Below are positions 21,901-35,114 of a stretch of DNA of 64,000 nt, piece by piece. The stretch spans positions 45,734,429 to 45,798,428 of the forward strand of contig NC_089753.1 of NCBI RefSeq assembly GCF_040412425.1, in the 5' to 3' direction. Both the position numbers and the translations under genes were made by a program. Below the pieces are notes generated by a model. It worked only from the letters and a program-made list of their open reading frames with translations, had not been told where the DNA came from and searched no databases. The DNA comes from Macrobrachium rosenbergii. Taxonomy: Eukaryota; Arthropoda; Malacostraca; Decapoda; Palaemonidae. Position 1 is the first letter of the stretch; each line of letters opens with the position of its first letter.

Positions 21901-24900
21901 GATGTCTTTTGTCCACATTATATTATAACCAACACTTTGTATCCTGTTTGTAATTGTGTTCTGTTGGTTATACTGTGGGTTTCTTCCACCCTTTGTGGCT
22001 ACAGTGCATACAGTGAGTCTCATGCAATACTGTTGGCAGGAGTAAGTAACAATAGCAGCATTCCTATGACCATAGCTACAGTCCATTTATCTACCCAGTA
22101 TTTCATCTGTTTTCTTTGTTCCCTTCGTGGCTAACTTTTCAGCATACTAACTACATTCCTGTTGAACCTGCAAGAAGCTTTAGCATAAAGTTCTGAGTAA
22201 TTTGACATACAATATGAACTGCATTGCATAACATACACACACATTAATAGATTTTAATTGTGGATTGTTGCTATTCAGTACTACACTTTATCATTTTACA
22301 ATTCCTTATTTTGTTATATCAAGTATTAGGCTGTGGTGTGCTTTATCTCGAACATTGCCTCTACTTTTCTGTCTTTCCTCTGACATAATACATAATGTAC
22401 ATTATACTTATTGAAGGAAAAATATGAATGGTGGTTGTGAAATTAAAGTATGGTAATCATGCCATATAATTGTGTGAAGAGTCCATATTTTGTGTTATAA
22501 TAATTATTATGCCACGAATAGAATTGTCCCTCATTGTGGGACACCCCTTACATAATATACATACATAAACACTTTGTGAATATATATTACAGTTACTGTT
22601 GCAGTCCATTTTTACAAAAATATTTGACAGTTGTTTGCTAAATACAAGACATTTAGTTATAAGCAAAGTATTATAGCTTAGAGGGTCATGTATTAAAGTG
22701 CTAAATTAACCCCCCTAACAAGAGTTTTCCATCCATTTTAGCCTAGCTTAGCAGAGTTTATTGTTGTCATTTGAATAAAAACGTTTTGGTATTGCTATAC
22801 TTAACCAACATAAGTTTTGGCCAGCATAAGAGCTAAGGTTAAATTAGTAGATTAGCTAGCTCATACAGTAATACGAATAGGCGTCTTCCAGCTTTGGCTA
22901 TTATATAGTTTGAATATCGAGCTGGGTTTGGGTTTCTATTCACTTTGATTTTTGTTGACAAGTAATGCAAAAATGCATAAGATGGCGATTTGAAGAATGT
23001 TTATATTTTTGCACTTACCATTTTGCTTGAATATAAACAATATATGTTGGCTGAGATAAAGCTTAGGACAGAATTGACACATGTAATGTGGAGTGAGAGT
23101 GATGTTGAAGTTAATTTAGAGAATGAATATTATAGGAGGTAGTAATTAGTTAAGAATGATTCTAAGTTTTTAGGATGTCAGCAAAGCTTGTGTTGAAGAT
23201 TTAGATGTACAGTGGGTGGTATGGTATAATAGATTTCTTACAATGGTACAATCTGTCTCCGAGTCTGTTAAGTATGAATGGGAATAGGTTGACGAGAGGT
23301 ACTTGGCAGGTACTGTCTAGGGTTATATCTCCTGTTGCATCCATAACTTACAAAAACTACTACTAGATATCTGAGGTCATCTTTGGCATCATCTCCGTCA
23401 CTTTACAGGCGTTGGAGTTCTTGCATCTGGGTCTTTTATTCTGTTCAGAGGTGCTACTGTTTTGCCCTCCCACCTGTGTTGCAATTCATGGTAATTATGA
23501 TTAATGGGTTTTGTATAGCAGCATTTTTGCATAAAACAAGTTGTTATACAAATGCATTTATCATAATCTGCTGTGCCCTCTTCCCCCAAACTTTTCCAGA
23601 TGGAGGTTGGCACAGAGAAAAATGAGATACATTGGTTAGTGGACTGAGATGGGTATGCATGGCAGGTGTGTTTCATACAGAATAAAGCTAATTATGAGTA
23701 ATAAGTTTGCACAAAAACTTATTTTTATGTAAAATTGTTTTTGTTTACCTCAATTGAAATGTTTATGGGCTTTTTGTAGCTGATTGTCTATAAGAAAAAA
23801 TTGATCAAATAAATATTTTGAAAAGTTTAGTAAGTTATGCTGTATAATGATAAAGAATGAACAAGACTTGAGTAAACTAATGTTATGAAGATGAATCTTG
23901 CAAAAGGAACTAAAAAGGGAATTTGCAATTTCCCTTTTAGTGTGGTAATCGGATAACTTATAATTTTTTGCACAGACTGTGGGCTCTCAATGGGAATCTT
24001 TTGTGAATTCACTTTTGCTTGTATTATAATATAAACCAAGGACAGTATTTGTTAAAGTATTGAGTGATTGCTGTATTACTGCGTAGAAAGAAAGCTCCTG
24101 CCAGGTTTTTGGTGTTAACCAATACAAAGCCATATCTTTACTCAAGATTTTTGTATAAAAGTGAAACAAGTTGCTTATTTTGGTTCAGTTATAAAATTTT
24201 AATGAAAACATCTAAAGAAACTGACTATCTCTAGGGATAGGTCATGCACGGGTGAAGAGTTACATTTGCCAATGGTTTAATTTGAATGATGGTAGCTTTG
24301 GTCTCTGAAGTGATGTAATATGCATGAGAGGTTTACAGATTTTACTATACAGTACTTGTAAATAAATAAAGCTGTGCATTTTGGAAAATGTTCTGCCCAA
24401 GCTGTTAGTATATTTGTCACCTGATGGCCTGTAAAGTTACCATATACTTTATCAGGATACAGTAAGTTTGTTGAAGGTATTTTTCTGTGATGAAGACAGT
24501 AAGGCCAGAAGTAAAGAATTGATGGGAAATTAATTTATAAAGATGACCACGCCAGGTATTTTAGGTGAAAAAAAAAAAAAAAAACTAGGATATTTTATGA
24601 TATACAAGCTTTGGGGCACAAGAAGTTGAAAGTATGAAAATTGTTAAAAATTTTTGTGTTAAGCTGTTTTATAATAAATTATTGTAAAAGTGTTCCAGGT
24701 TTTTGTACCATGTGTCCTGTTGTATACAGCATAGGCAGATAAAAAAATAGCTTCACATATTTTCAGTGAAACGTTTGGGTTTTTGTGTAATCAGCATAGG
24801 ACTACAGTAAGTTAAAGCTCATATCAATTGATGTCAGAGGCCAGTAAAAATATTACATATTAGGGTTTAATACATTACTAAAGATGGAAGCTTTATGGAA

Positions 24901-26339
24901 ATATTACTTCAGCTCCAAGATAGTAGGACTCGTTTTATTCCTTCACTTTGACACGTTCCATAAGTATGCCTGTTCTTTGTTTGAAGAATTTTGTTAATTG
25001 GCAAATGTAAGTATATTTTATTGTGTTCACACTTTGTACATCACTGTGCAAGTAGATATTTACACCAATCTTATGCTGTGCATATTTATCTATTGAAGCA
25101 GTGTGAGTTGTTTTGGATTTCCTTTTCTCTTGGTGGTACGTCTCATGGTTGACTTAGTGTACAGTTTGTCTTCCCTTTTGAATTTGATTGAAGAGTCATT
25201 TCCTTGTTTTCAGAAAGTACTGTCCATTAACAGTGTTTGTTGTAATTCACCACTTCTCTGTTTTGGTGTAACCACACTTTTAATCTGTATTACTGTAGTT
25301 GTCAACCTCACAGAGTGTTTATCTGCATGGTTAGTGTAGACTTTGAAGACTACCATTTAAAAATAACTGCATAGCTTCTTGTTTGATCATATGACAAGTA
25401 CTTAATCACTGAAAGTGGAAAAAATATTCATTATTGTAAAATATGAAAATTTTGAGATTAGAAAAAAATATTCATGCTCATCATTTTATAATTCTAAGAC
25501 ATGGTACAGAAATACAAACCTTTTGTTTTCACAAAAGCCTAAATTACTGACAGCAGATGCTGAAAAGGCTTGAAGCACTAAAGCCATATTGTTTTGTGGT
25601 GATGTCTTCCACCAGGTGGTGATAATGTGATTTGAGGTGCATCATATTACATTAATGACTCTTACTTTACTGATGACAATGTTACTGTTAATTTTAGATA
25701 GACTTGCTAGCTCTGGCTTTTTGTGCCCAGGGAATAAGTTTGTAGATTTTCTTGCTGCCAGAGAGATGACAATATAGGAAGCCATAGAGTTGCTGCATGA
25801 TTCAGCAACAGATGATGATATGTTAAAGCTGATGATCTGTAGAATAGTGGCATTGACACCAGTAGGTTATTCAGTTAAGAGGAATAAAGCTTGATTTTCA
25901 GTAGGATTGCTTCAAGATTTTTGTCAAATTGAATTTCAAGACGTGAAGACATTATCTCTCTATCAAAGCATTATACTGTATAATGTATTGAACTATTGAA
26001 CTATTAGAGGTTCCTTACACATCCATGTAAATTTGGTATTACTAGTAATATGGAAACATTTCTGGAAAATGCAGCCCTCTAGAGTAGCAGGATTTGTTGA
26101 GCCCTCATGCAGTGCTCAACAAGCCTGGCACACACTTCAGGACTTCTTTTGTCTGCTTAAAACATAAGTGGTAACTGCAGTACAGCTATTTCCCTTGATA
26201 TTCAGAAGGCATTGGGTACTGCATAGAGATGATATGTTTTCAAAACAGCACATAATAAATAATGCTGATTGTACCTTTTAGGTCTTTATAGCCAATGTGA
26301 AATTCAAACAGATTAGTAAATGATGTTTCTCAAGACAGT
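18998..26339. other. Intron stretch without recognisable genes
   Basis: AT-rich sequence with A-runs (for example near 24570) and a 30-bp imperfect tandem repeat at 20214-20273 (TTAGATTT-CACCACAAA-TTATCAAATTG). Several 60-90 codon open frames occur on both strands, but none shows a motif or coding-like composition. Confidence 0.5.
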
Positions 26340-27000
26340 GTTCATAGTAACTTACACCTAGCAGTCAATGAGAGTTAATGCCCTTTAGGGCAGCAACGTC
26401 TTCGCTGAAGTGCACGACTATAACGTTGACTGTTCTATTTATGCTTCCATACTGAACTACAGGCTGCTCCTTTTGTAGGGCTCTGGTACCAGTTGGTGTT
26501 ATGATTAAGGAAGTTCTATAGGATCTGGGCTTGTTCTTCTCAGATGTCATCTCTCCGCTATGGGAGTTGATGTAAAGGATGCCCTAGCTACCTCCTTTCC
26601 AGTTCTGATTTTGTTGTTTTGCCTTAGTAGTGGATTTGTATGAGATGTTTTGTAGGGAATGCTTAGGTTTCTTGAAATGGCAGGAGTGGGCCCTTAGTGG
26701 TACCCATGCATTTTACTTTTTCTGATACTTTATCAGCTGAAAAACATTATAGTAAATAAAAGAGGTGAGGCATTCAAGTTCTCTCCAGCTTCCTTACGTT
26801 ATCCCAAAGTTTGTTGGAAGATGGAGGCCAGTGATAGACCTCGGCCATCCTAGTAAGATTGATTAGGAAAGGATTTTCTCACTTCTCCTTCCCATTCAAT
26901 TGTCCTTCAGGAAGTATTTTTGGTCTGTTTGGAAGGGGCAGGCATTCTAGTTCTGTCCCATCTGCATTAGTCATGGTTCTTTTCTCTGTTGTTTGATGGA
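26340..27000 (+). pseudogene. DIRS-type reverse transcriptase relic
   Basis: About 26800-26850 reads PYVIPKFVGRWRPVIDLGH, matching the VPK..GGWRPVIDLSHLN motif of DIRS/Ngaro reverse transcriptases. About 26897-26955 reads PIQLSFRKYFWSVWKGQAF, matching the HPxSRKYLRFVWxGQAFQF segment. In intact elements these motifs are tens of residues apart; here a deletion brings them close and changes the frame. The GC-richer text from 26340 may belong to the same relic. It is separate from the large DIRS element at 41685-48135 and on the opposite strand. Confidence 0.6.
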
Positions 27001-28808
27001 TTTATTATTCTTACATTTTTATTTTGTATTATGAAAATAAATGCCTGGCAATATGATTTTAAGGTTAAACATCACTTTGCTTATATGTAAGCTGCTCTGG
27101 AGGTTTTAAAAAGAAAATTTGCGAAGGATGGAATTGTTCCAATTCAGTTTTTGACACTGTAACATATTTCAGTTTCTTGGATCATCAGCTTTGGTCTGCA
27201 ATTAGTTGCATGTAGGGAGTTTTAGTTGTACAATTGATTACAAGCATACAGTCATTGTGTATCCATGAATAAGAATTATTTAAAACTATTTCAGTACTAT
27301 TATTGCTCTTCAGACTATAAACGTTCACTCTTTTGAGAGGTTCCTCTTAGAGTTACAGCTTCATTTTTCTTTAAGATGTTACATAATCACAGGTTCTTGG
27401 TTGCTGTTTCAATTATATCTGTTGTGATAAATTGTTTATTGCAGATATCCTTTCCCATGTACCTTCCATCATTTCAGGAACTCATCCCAGTAGTCCTACA
27501 TCAGATTTTTCAAAGCATACTCTTGCTTGAATTCCTTCAAAGATAGAGCATTTAATGCTGATGCACTGTGTGCACATTGCTATAGCATATAATCTGACTA
27601 CAGCATGTTACAGTAGTCATTATAATAGGGTAACATCTTTATAATCAATGAGAGTTTAGTTATTAATGAATGGCTTAAAACTCTGGAGGCTCCATCTTGG
27701 GGTAATGTTAACTAAAGATTGTATGCTTGTCAAAAAAATGAAAATTCTGAAGCAGTTGCAGTATTTTTGTCATTTAAGCTGTAGTTTAACATGAAACTAC
27801 CTTCCTGTTGACATCTGGAATTGACATAAGCATGTTGCATTTGCAGCAAAAAAAAAAAAAAAAATTAAAATCCTAGCATTATAGATTACCCTTGTCACTT
27901 TGAGCATCACCTGGTGTTGAAATGTTATCACCAAATAATATGTAATTTTGGGGCCTTTTCAGTTTGTATGGTCAGTAGTTTAGACTTTTGTAAAATAAAT
28001 GTTTGTTTATTTCAGAAGTTCCAGCTACTTTTATTTGAAGAATTTTGAGAACAGTAAATGATTAATAATCTTCTGATTCCATATAAGTAAACTGCATCAT
28101 AGAAAAATAAAAGGATGTTGCTTTTTTATTTTGACATTAAGCAGTAGATATCAGAGCCAATCTGGAAAATACTGGCAGTGTTTAGTTCTGTAATTGAGAT
28201 TTTTGGTAGCCAGTCCAAATTCATTAATATAAATATTTTAAATGTTAATGTGTTTGTCAATCAGACCCCATGTAAAAGAAGTTAATCTTACAATAGAAAA
28301 TGGGAGTCAGAGTTAGAATTCACTTTTCTGTTTGATAAAGTCAGTTGTGACAAAATTTTATTGAAGTACTGTGAATTTTATAAGAAAGAAATGTTCTTAA
28401 AGATTTTTTAATAATTAATTTGCGAGAAATTATGCACACCCTGGTAGATGCATTAGTTTATAATTCTCTCAGTAACAACTTTGATTGAGACTATGAATTT
28501 GAAAGTAGAAATAATTTGGATATTGTACTTTTTATTTAAAAATTCAGGAGAACAGATTTTAATTCAAAAGTAGATTAGTGTAAATGCCATTAACATTCTT
28601 TCCTACTGTACATTCTTTCCTGGAAGCAGATCATACCAAAGGGATTATCAGTATAACAGCTATTTTGAGTATGTAACAGTCATTGGTAAAGCCTTTGAAA
28701 TTTTGTAAGTTTTCAGTTCAATTTCATTTTAACTATTAGCTTCTCTCATGAACGTTATAAAGATATATCAGCGATTTCATTTTTTGATGGAGTAATGCAA
28801 CTTTTCAG
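27001..28808. other. Intron stretch, nothing recognised
   Basis: AT-rich with an A-run near 27848. No repeat family or exon candidate recognised before 28809. Confidence 0.5.
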
Positions 28809-28952
28809 GGTGTCTGTGCAAAGACTCAACATTGCAACCAGACTTTCCCAGAAGGCAACCTAAAGGGTAGCGATCCACTCGGACGACCTTGTTTGTGGAA
28901 AGCACATGAACGACTTACATCAGATTCAGACCCTAAGTCAACACATGATTAG
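28809..28952 (+). CDS. Candidate alternative terminal exon (hypothetical)
   Basis: After CTTTTCAG at 28801-28808, a 47-codon open frame ends with TAG at 28950. It reads GVCAKTQHCNQTFPEGNLKG and then SDPLGRPCLWKAHERLTSDS before the last seven residues. It is markedly more GC-rich than the surrounding intron and in the phase (0) needed to follow the exon at 11092-11361. Used in place of the 35115 exon, it would leave zinc finger 3 without its last His at the normal spacing. It might equally be a fragment of a mobile element. No homologue is recognised. Confidence 0.3.
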   Translation, partial: GVCAKTQHCNQTFPEGNLKGSDPLGRPCLWKAHERLTSDSDPKSTHD

Positions 28953-31151
28953 GAGATATCAGTAAATAATTGCAAAATTTGCAGTCCAGAATAGAGTGAA
29001 TATCCTGTTAAAAGTGGTGAAATGTTTGAATCTTGTTTCACTTTCCAAAATATGTGCTTCAGATTTACTTCATTTTATTGCAGCTTAGAAATTGAAACAT
29101 CTACCTACCTACAAAAAAAAAAAAAAGTCTTCAAACAATTTTTGCCTTTATCAGTCCCCAGCCCTTATATTTTCCTGTTTGCCTAACAGTACTGTAAAGA
29201 TAAGATAAATAACTTGTACAATGAAACATATTTCTTGCCCTATAGTGTTTTGAAATGTTAATTCCCAAGCCATTGATATTTTTTGTTCCATTCCAGTAGT
29301 GTAAACAATTTCAAAAAAGAATTATGTGTAACTGTGTTTGATTAGCAAGTTAACTTCCACATGTATTGAATTTCTTTACCAATACAAATACCCATGGGTG
29401 TCCTACAACTTGTATGTCTTTCATGTCTTGAGTTATTGTTGCCACATTAAGATGAGAAAATATCTAACCTTTAATTTGCAGCAACTGCTGTCACTTAGTG
29501 ATGTTGCAAGGTATATTCATTAACAACTTTGTGTGATGAAAACTGTGGTCAAGGAGCTATACTTCTTTCAGAGTTTATATTTACTATCAGTTTAATATTG
29601 TTGTGAGTAAAATACTTCTGCATGGAGTGCCGTAAGAAAATACAACATATTCTTAATGTATGGTACATTTTTTGTGATTGCTTAATAAGAGGTAAAAATT
29701 AGAACTTGTGAACTGCTGTACTAGTACTCAAGAGAGAAGTATATTGAGATTTAGGGTAATACAGTGCACGTCCTGTTACACGTGAAGTGTGATGGTTGAC
29801 TGCGCAAATGGCTCGAGGCAGCATACATACAATGATATAACCTGGGCATTAACCTGCCTCCTTTATGGATTTTTTAGTTGAAGTTTGTCAAAGTGAGAGT
29901 AATCTCTCATTGTTGGGCATTAGATACTCCCAGCCTGACATTAAGTTCAAAATGCATATAGCAGCAGGGCATGTAAATATTTCTAATAGCCTTAATGAAG
30001 ACATTCTGGCCTCTTCCATGTTGCATTTCAGATTTGAATGTTTTATGTTTCCAAAGAAGGGAAAGTTCAGGCTTCTCAAAGAAACTGAAACAATTCCAAA
30101 TGTGCAAACTTGTGTCGTTGATATGAGTTCCTACCAAAGTAATACAGTAAACAGAAATAATTACTCATGCAGGCAAAATAAATTATAAGCCTGATCAATG
30201 GCTGATATGAGTGTGATTTACATTTGATTCTTTGAGGCAATATGTGATGCTTTCTTTCTGTGTATATTATTTTATTCCTTTTATGTGGAAGGAACTTAAT
30301 AGATTTAAAACCCAATAACCACCATTATTAATTTGTAAAGTTGCTAGAAACTGCATTACTATCTGCATTGAAATGTTGATAGAATTCTATCGTTAGTTTT
30401 TCTGGTAAAATATAAGACTTTTTCATTAGTTTTTAATTTATAATGAGGAAATTATATTAATCTTAAGTACCATATATTCCATTAAGGGCAGGAGAAAATC
30501 TGTTTTCCACATGTTAGACAGAACTGGTTAGATTTCAAGAATTTCCAAAGTATGATCCCATGGTCTTGGCTGTCACTCTTATGTAGAATAATTAGGGAAA
30601 TTGTGTATTTAGGGAGTTGCATTATCCCATTGAATGCTCTATATCTTTTGTTAAACTTAAGTTGAAGTGAATGAAATGAAATGACTTCTAATGCAGACAA
30701 AACTGAATGATGTTATTGTTGTGGAACAAGTTGAGGTCTTGATAATATTGATAGAGTACCCAAATAACAAAGTTATCCTTCAAGTGAAGTGGAAGCCAGT
30801 GCAAGTCATTGCTTTCATAGGATGTTTAGGTCTCCTTTCAGCTGTTGGTTAACAGTAGATTCTGATTAACCCCCAATATACCGGTCTTATATGGCCAAAG
30901 TTAGTTTGGTTTTACACTTTTCAGTACTTTCATCTTTGATATGCCTCTTATGAAAGATCATAGGGTTTTTTGCTATATATCATTCCATTGTCATCTTGAA
31001 ATATAGTTCCTGGTTGTTAAAATGACTGGGAGACTTTATATTTTAATTCTTTTATAGTTTGTTTCTTAAGTTTTTCAATTTATCCAGAATTTTTTGTTTT
31101 AGCAACATCCATTTTTTTAGTTTTATCTTCTTACTCTTTAGTATGGGGATA
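28953..31151. other. Intron stretch, nothing recognised
   Basis: AT-rich. A 107-codon frame at 29865-30188 shows no motif and no coding-like bias, and overlapping frames exist on the other strand. I do not call it a gene. Confidence 0.5.
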
Positions 31152-31153
31152 TA

Positions 31154-31515
31154 CAGGCAGTCCCCGGTTTACAGACGGGGTTCTGTTCCTACGCCGCATC
31201 GTAAGCCAAAAATCGTCATAAACCGAAAAATCGTTGAAAATTGTCAAAAATCCTAAGAAAACCTTACTTTTAATGCTCTGGGTATATTGAAAACGATGTA
31301 AACTGCATTTTCATTGAGTTTTTCATCAAAAAACCTCCAAATTTTGATTAATCTGCCGTTTTGGAGCCATATTTCTTCCATCGGATCGGTACACGACGCG
31401 TCGTAACCGTGGAACGTGTTGTAAACCAGGAAATAATTTCTGATGAATATATTTGAAAAGCGTCATAACCTTGGAACGTCTTAAGCTGGACCCATCGTAA
31501 CCGAGGCACTGCCTG
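31154..31515. mobile_element. Mariner-like MITE, TA target (362 bp)
   Basis: It begins CAGGCAGTCCCCGGTTTAC and ends GTAACCGAGGCACTGCCTG, flanked by TA (31152-31153, 31516-31517). The terminal repeats match those of the MITE at 16428-16689. The interior differs and is non-coding, with recurrent CGTAACC/CGTAAGC motifs. Confidence 0.85.
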
Positions 31516-31517
31516 TA

Positions 31518-33907
31518 TTACCCAGTTGTTGGTAACAAGTATCGTGCAGTGTGTAGTACATAGACCATTAAGTTGATTCTAACCCATATTAACTTTATTC
31601 AGTGTATAGTATATCTCTTGGCTGTTACACAAAACCCACCACCTCTCTCGATTCTGCACAGTTATATTGGTGAATGGAAGAAGGGCAGTGTAAGACAGGC
31701 ATCATGACACAAAGTCTCAAGTTATCTTCAGAAAGTTAGATATAAAATTTAAGTCAGGCTCTTTAGAAATGGAAACTATATATTGTGATGCTAACTTATC
31801 TTAACTAACACATGACACAATAGATAGTAAGCATAAATAGGACACTAGAACAGAAAGTGAAGATCTTAAACTTAGAATATTGCAACCAGACCCTAACTTA
31901 AATTATAGGCAAAGACAAGTAACACCAAAGGCGTAAAAATAAGTTTACTAAAAATGTAAGAACCTAATTTTACATACAGTTTGGGACAAAGGCAGATTTT
32001 AACATGTTCCTGTTTGTAGTGGTTCTCTAGCTAATTATCTTAGATTTGAATATTAACATTTATGTTAATTGATTCACAGTCCCCACCTTTCTAAATATCA
32101 ACTCAATATTTATGATTAAATTAGGTTGCTTGTTAGCCTTCAGTCCTTAAATAAGCATACCATAATTTTTATTGTTTGTTTTCAACATTTTCAGCTCATC
32201 CAAGTGCCAATATTTTAAGCTCACATTTATTGGGTAAGATGTAATTTATATAATGAAAAAGAAACCTTTTGGCCAGTCCTGTCCTGTCAAAAGTTAGCAT
32301 GTCAAATCAGTGGTCTGGTTAAATAAGTGCTCAACACTGGTACAAATCAAGTAGTTCTCAAGAGATCAGAATTTAAGGGGAATCCTGGTAGAGGAATAAG
32401 ACCAGAAATGCCAGTCAGAAAGGAAAGGTTATTGGATACATAGTTAAGGGAAATGTTTAAAGTAAAAGTTAAGTTTTGACATTTTATTTATTATATTTGA
32501 CTTTCTGAATAAATGTTATAAAAAAATAAAATATCAGAAGAAAGTTATTATGCAAAATTGACATTTAGAGATAGCTGTGTGAATACAGTACTGATATACA
32601 GTATATGACACCACATATACTACTACCTGGAAGCTGATTTTCATGAGACCAGTCACATTAGTATCATCATTGCTTTGAACACTGTAATGACCACTTCTCT
32701 TGTTGGAATCATATATAATTATGATTGAAGGTCTCACTGGTCTGGCTTTCAACTATATTAAAAGCCAAGTACTTTTGATCAGGAGAGGTTACTTTACCCA
32801 CTATATTTTCTTAACCTTGTTATTGTTGCATTGCCCTTTACTTTCCCTTAGTTTCTATGGAATTTTTCCACATATCTCCTAAGTTTTAATGGTGTTTGCT
32901 CAAACCTATGTAAAAGTAAAAGTTTAAAAGAATGGTTGAATGTAGTATCATCAGTAATTCATATGGAAAAATTTTTTTTTTCCTTTGTGGTCCTTTTTCT
33001 TACTCCTTGCCTTCTGTCAAGACTCAAAATGAAGGCTTTTCTTCTCATTCAGTGTAATTTCTCACCCATAGTCCATTTTACTTATTTTTCCTTTTGCATT
33101 CTAGTCAGGGATGGTTGCTTAACCTGCTGATTTTCACTTTAAATAATATGTCTTACGCATTTTGGAACTTATTCGAACATACCAGCCACAACGTAATATT
33201 GTGCAAAACAGAATTCAGACATTTATTGTAATAATGCATATTTATTGGTGACTAGTATTATTGGCTTTCCACCAGTTAGCTAGGTTAGTTGGGCTTATGT
33301 GGTTAATTGTATTTAAGTACCATGGCTACCCTTATACTGAATTGTGGGCATCATGGATGCTTGTTTCTTGTGAATTCTAAATTTTGCTGAAAATTTTTAG
33401 CATATATCAGACATGTTTTATTAGCTGATTTATAGCTTTGGTCTATAAGTCTAGTTTAATTGTGCTTGGTTTTGAGTTGCAAGCGTTTGAAGCCCAATGG
33501 TTTCATTTGCCATGGCATTTAATAAAAGATGGGTTTTACCAGAAATAATAACTATGTGTGGAGTTGGCAACAAAGGTTGACCACTTGCATTTAGGTGCTC
33601 AGTTAGCTTCTTGAAGTACTCAAATATTCAAGAAAGTAAGTGCTGTATTATTTATAGCAGCAAGTTCTGAAAGTGTCATCTTGTTATAGCCACTGCTTCT
33701 TTGCCATTGTTGGTCACTTGTTGACATATATACAGTTAATGTAGAGGAATTATATTGTGGGTATCAGATGATGGTATGAGTGTAGAGGAATTATGACATG
33801 ACTGTCAGATGATGATATGATTCAATTCATTGCTTTTCATGATATTGCCAATTCACAGGGTAAAGTATTTATACAGAATATGTATGTTTTCAAATCAAGT
33901 AGTTGTA
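31518..33907. other. Intron stretch, nothing recognised
   Basis: AT-rich, no open frame with a recognisable motif, no repeat pair found by eye. Confidence 0.5.
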
Positions 33908-34150
33908 GCAGCTGGTTTACTGGTATAGTGGTTAAGGTCTTGGCTTGCCACTCAGATGTCGCCGGTTTGCGTTTCCCCTAGGGCGATGAAAAATTGCTAG
34001 CTCTGTATCATGATCAGTTACTGGTGCAGTGTGGGGTCTAAGGTGGGAGGTTCAAACCAACACTCTTTGGAAGCTTGAATTTCAAGTCAATGGCCCCTGT
34101 GTGCTTGTTCCATGTTAATAGGTTTCATGTACTGAAATACTAATAATAAT
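33908..34150 (+). mobile_element. tRNA-derived SINE
   Basis: The head contains a polymerase III A-box-like TGGTATAGTGGT (33921-33932). About 30 bases later is a degenerate B box, GGTTTGCGTTTCC (33963-33975); this is normal tRNA spacing. A body of about 160 bp follows, ending in a TAATAATAAT tail near 34141. That head-body-tail order is typical of tRNA-derived SINEs. Clear target duplications were not found. Confidence 0.65.
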
Positions 34151-35114
34151 ACTTAGTATAAATTATCACATCATAATTTTGTTAATTTTCTTCTTAACTA
34201 CAATGCTGAAACTTTGCATTTAAAAATGGGAATCGGATAGTAACGGATTTTGTAATTTGTAAACTAATAGTTTGATGAAGAGGTTCTTTGATAGCTTTGT
34301 TTTTTGGGTATCAAAATGGATGATGATGATAATAATAATTAAAATACCAGTAATATGTTTATCAGCGTAACAAATGTTTGATATACAGTTTCAGGTCCTT
34401 ACAATCTCTTGTTGAAATGTGTGCATTGATAGAAATGAAGTCATTTCATGAACAAACAGTAGAGATGACTGCACTCAGTTACAAATGGTATCCTTTTTCC
34501 ACATTAAATGATAAGATAAAGGCAATTTTAACAGTGCTGTCTGTAACTCCCCTTGATATTGTGGCATTGTTCCTCCATGTATCTGTAAACATTTTGTAGT
34601 TAAGAGCACACTGTTATATAGAAGGGGTTTCTAAGAGAAATTGTTAGTTTAGGAAGTAAGATAGATAGCTTGAAAATTAGCTTATTATAAAGGAAAATTT
34701 TATAATGAAGTTTGTTCTGTGCCTTTAAAAGAACAATTTATCAATTATATGAGCTCATCTTTCATTAGTTGCAAAAGTCATGACATTACAAGCTCTGATT
34801 TTATATGGTAATGTCCACTGGAAATTCACTTGCCTGAATTTGAGCTGTGACAATAAGCCAAATCTTTATATTAATTGTAAGCAATCTTTTATGGTTTTAC
34901 AGGGAAAAACGAGTTTTATCCCTGTAAATGAATTGTTTTTGATGTTACAGTTCAAGAACTATTTAGCTGTGTCCTCATAGTAGTTTATAGTTACTGTTCT
35001 CATCCACAGCAGCTTGTTTCTTTAGTGTGATGTGGTGTTGCTTCACCAGAAGTGATAGATTTAGAATAAGATAAACAATGTACTTGCTTGACTTTAGCAT
35101 TTGAAAATTTGCAG
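34151..35114. other. Intron stretch before the last exon
   Basis: AT-rich with a GATGATGATAATAATAATAA microsatellite near 34320. It ends in the acceptor TTTGCAG at 35114. No other feature. Confidence 0.5.

Larger units (their letters stand above)
11362..35114 (+). other. 23.75-kb intron of the zinc-finger gene (phase 0)
   Basis: It starts GTAAGG at 11362 and ends TTTGCAG at 35114, joining two phase-0 exons. The join places His92 three residues after His88 and so completes the third zinc finger. That is strong internal evidence that these two exons are spliced together. The intron carries a (TC)n array, a nested transposon complex, MITEs, a DIRS relic and a SINE, listed separately. A candidate alternative last exon lies at 28809. 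Confidence 0.8.

Noticed and set aside
29865..30188. 107-codon open frame on the plus strand
   Set aside because: No motif, AT-driven composition, overlapping frames on the opposite strand, and no splice or start context that favours it.
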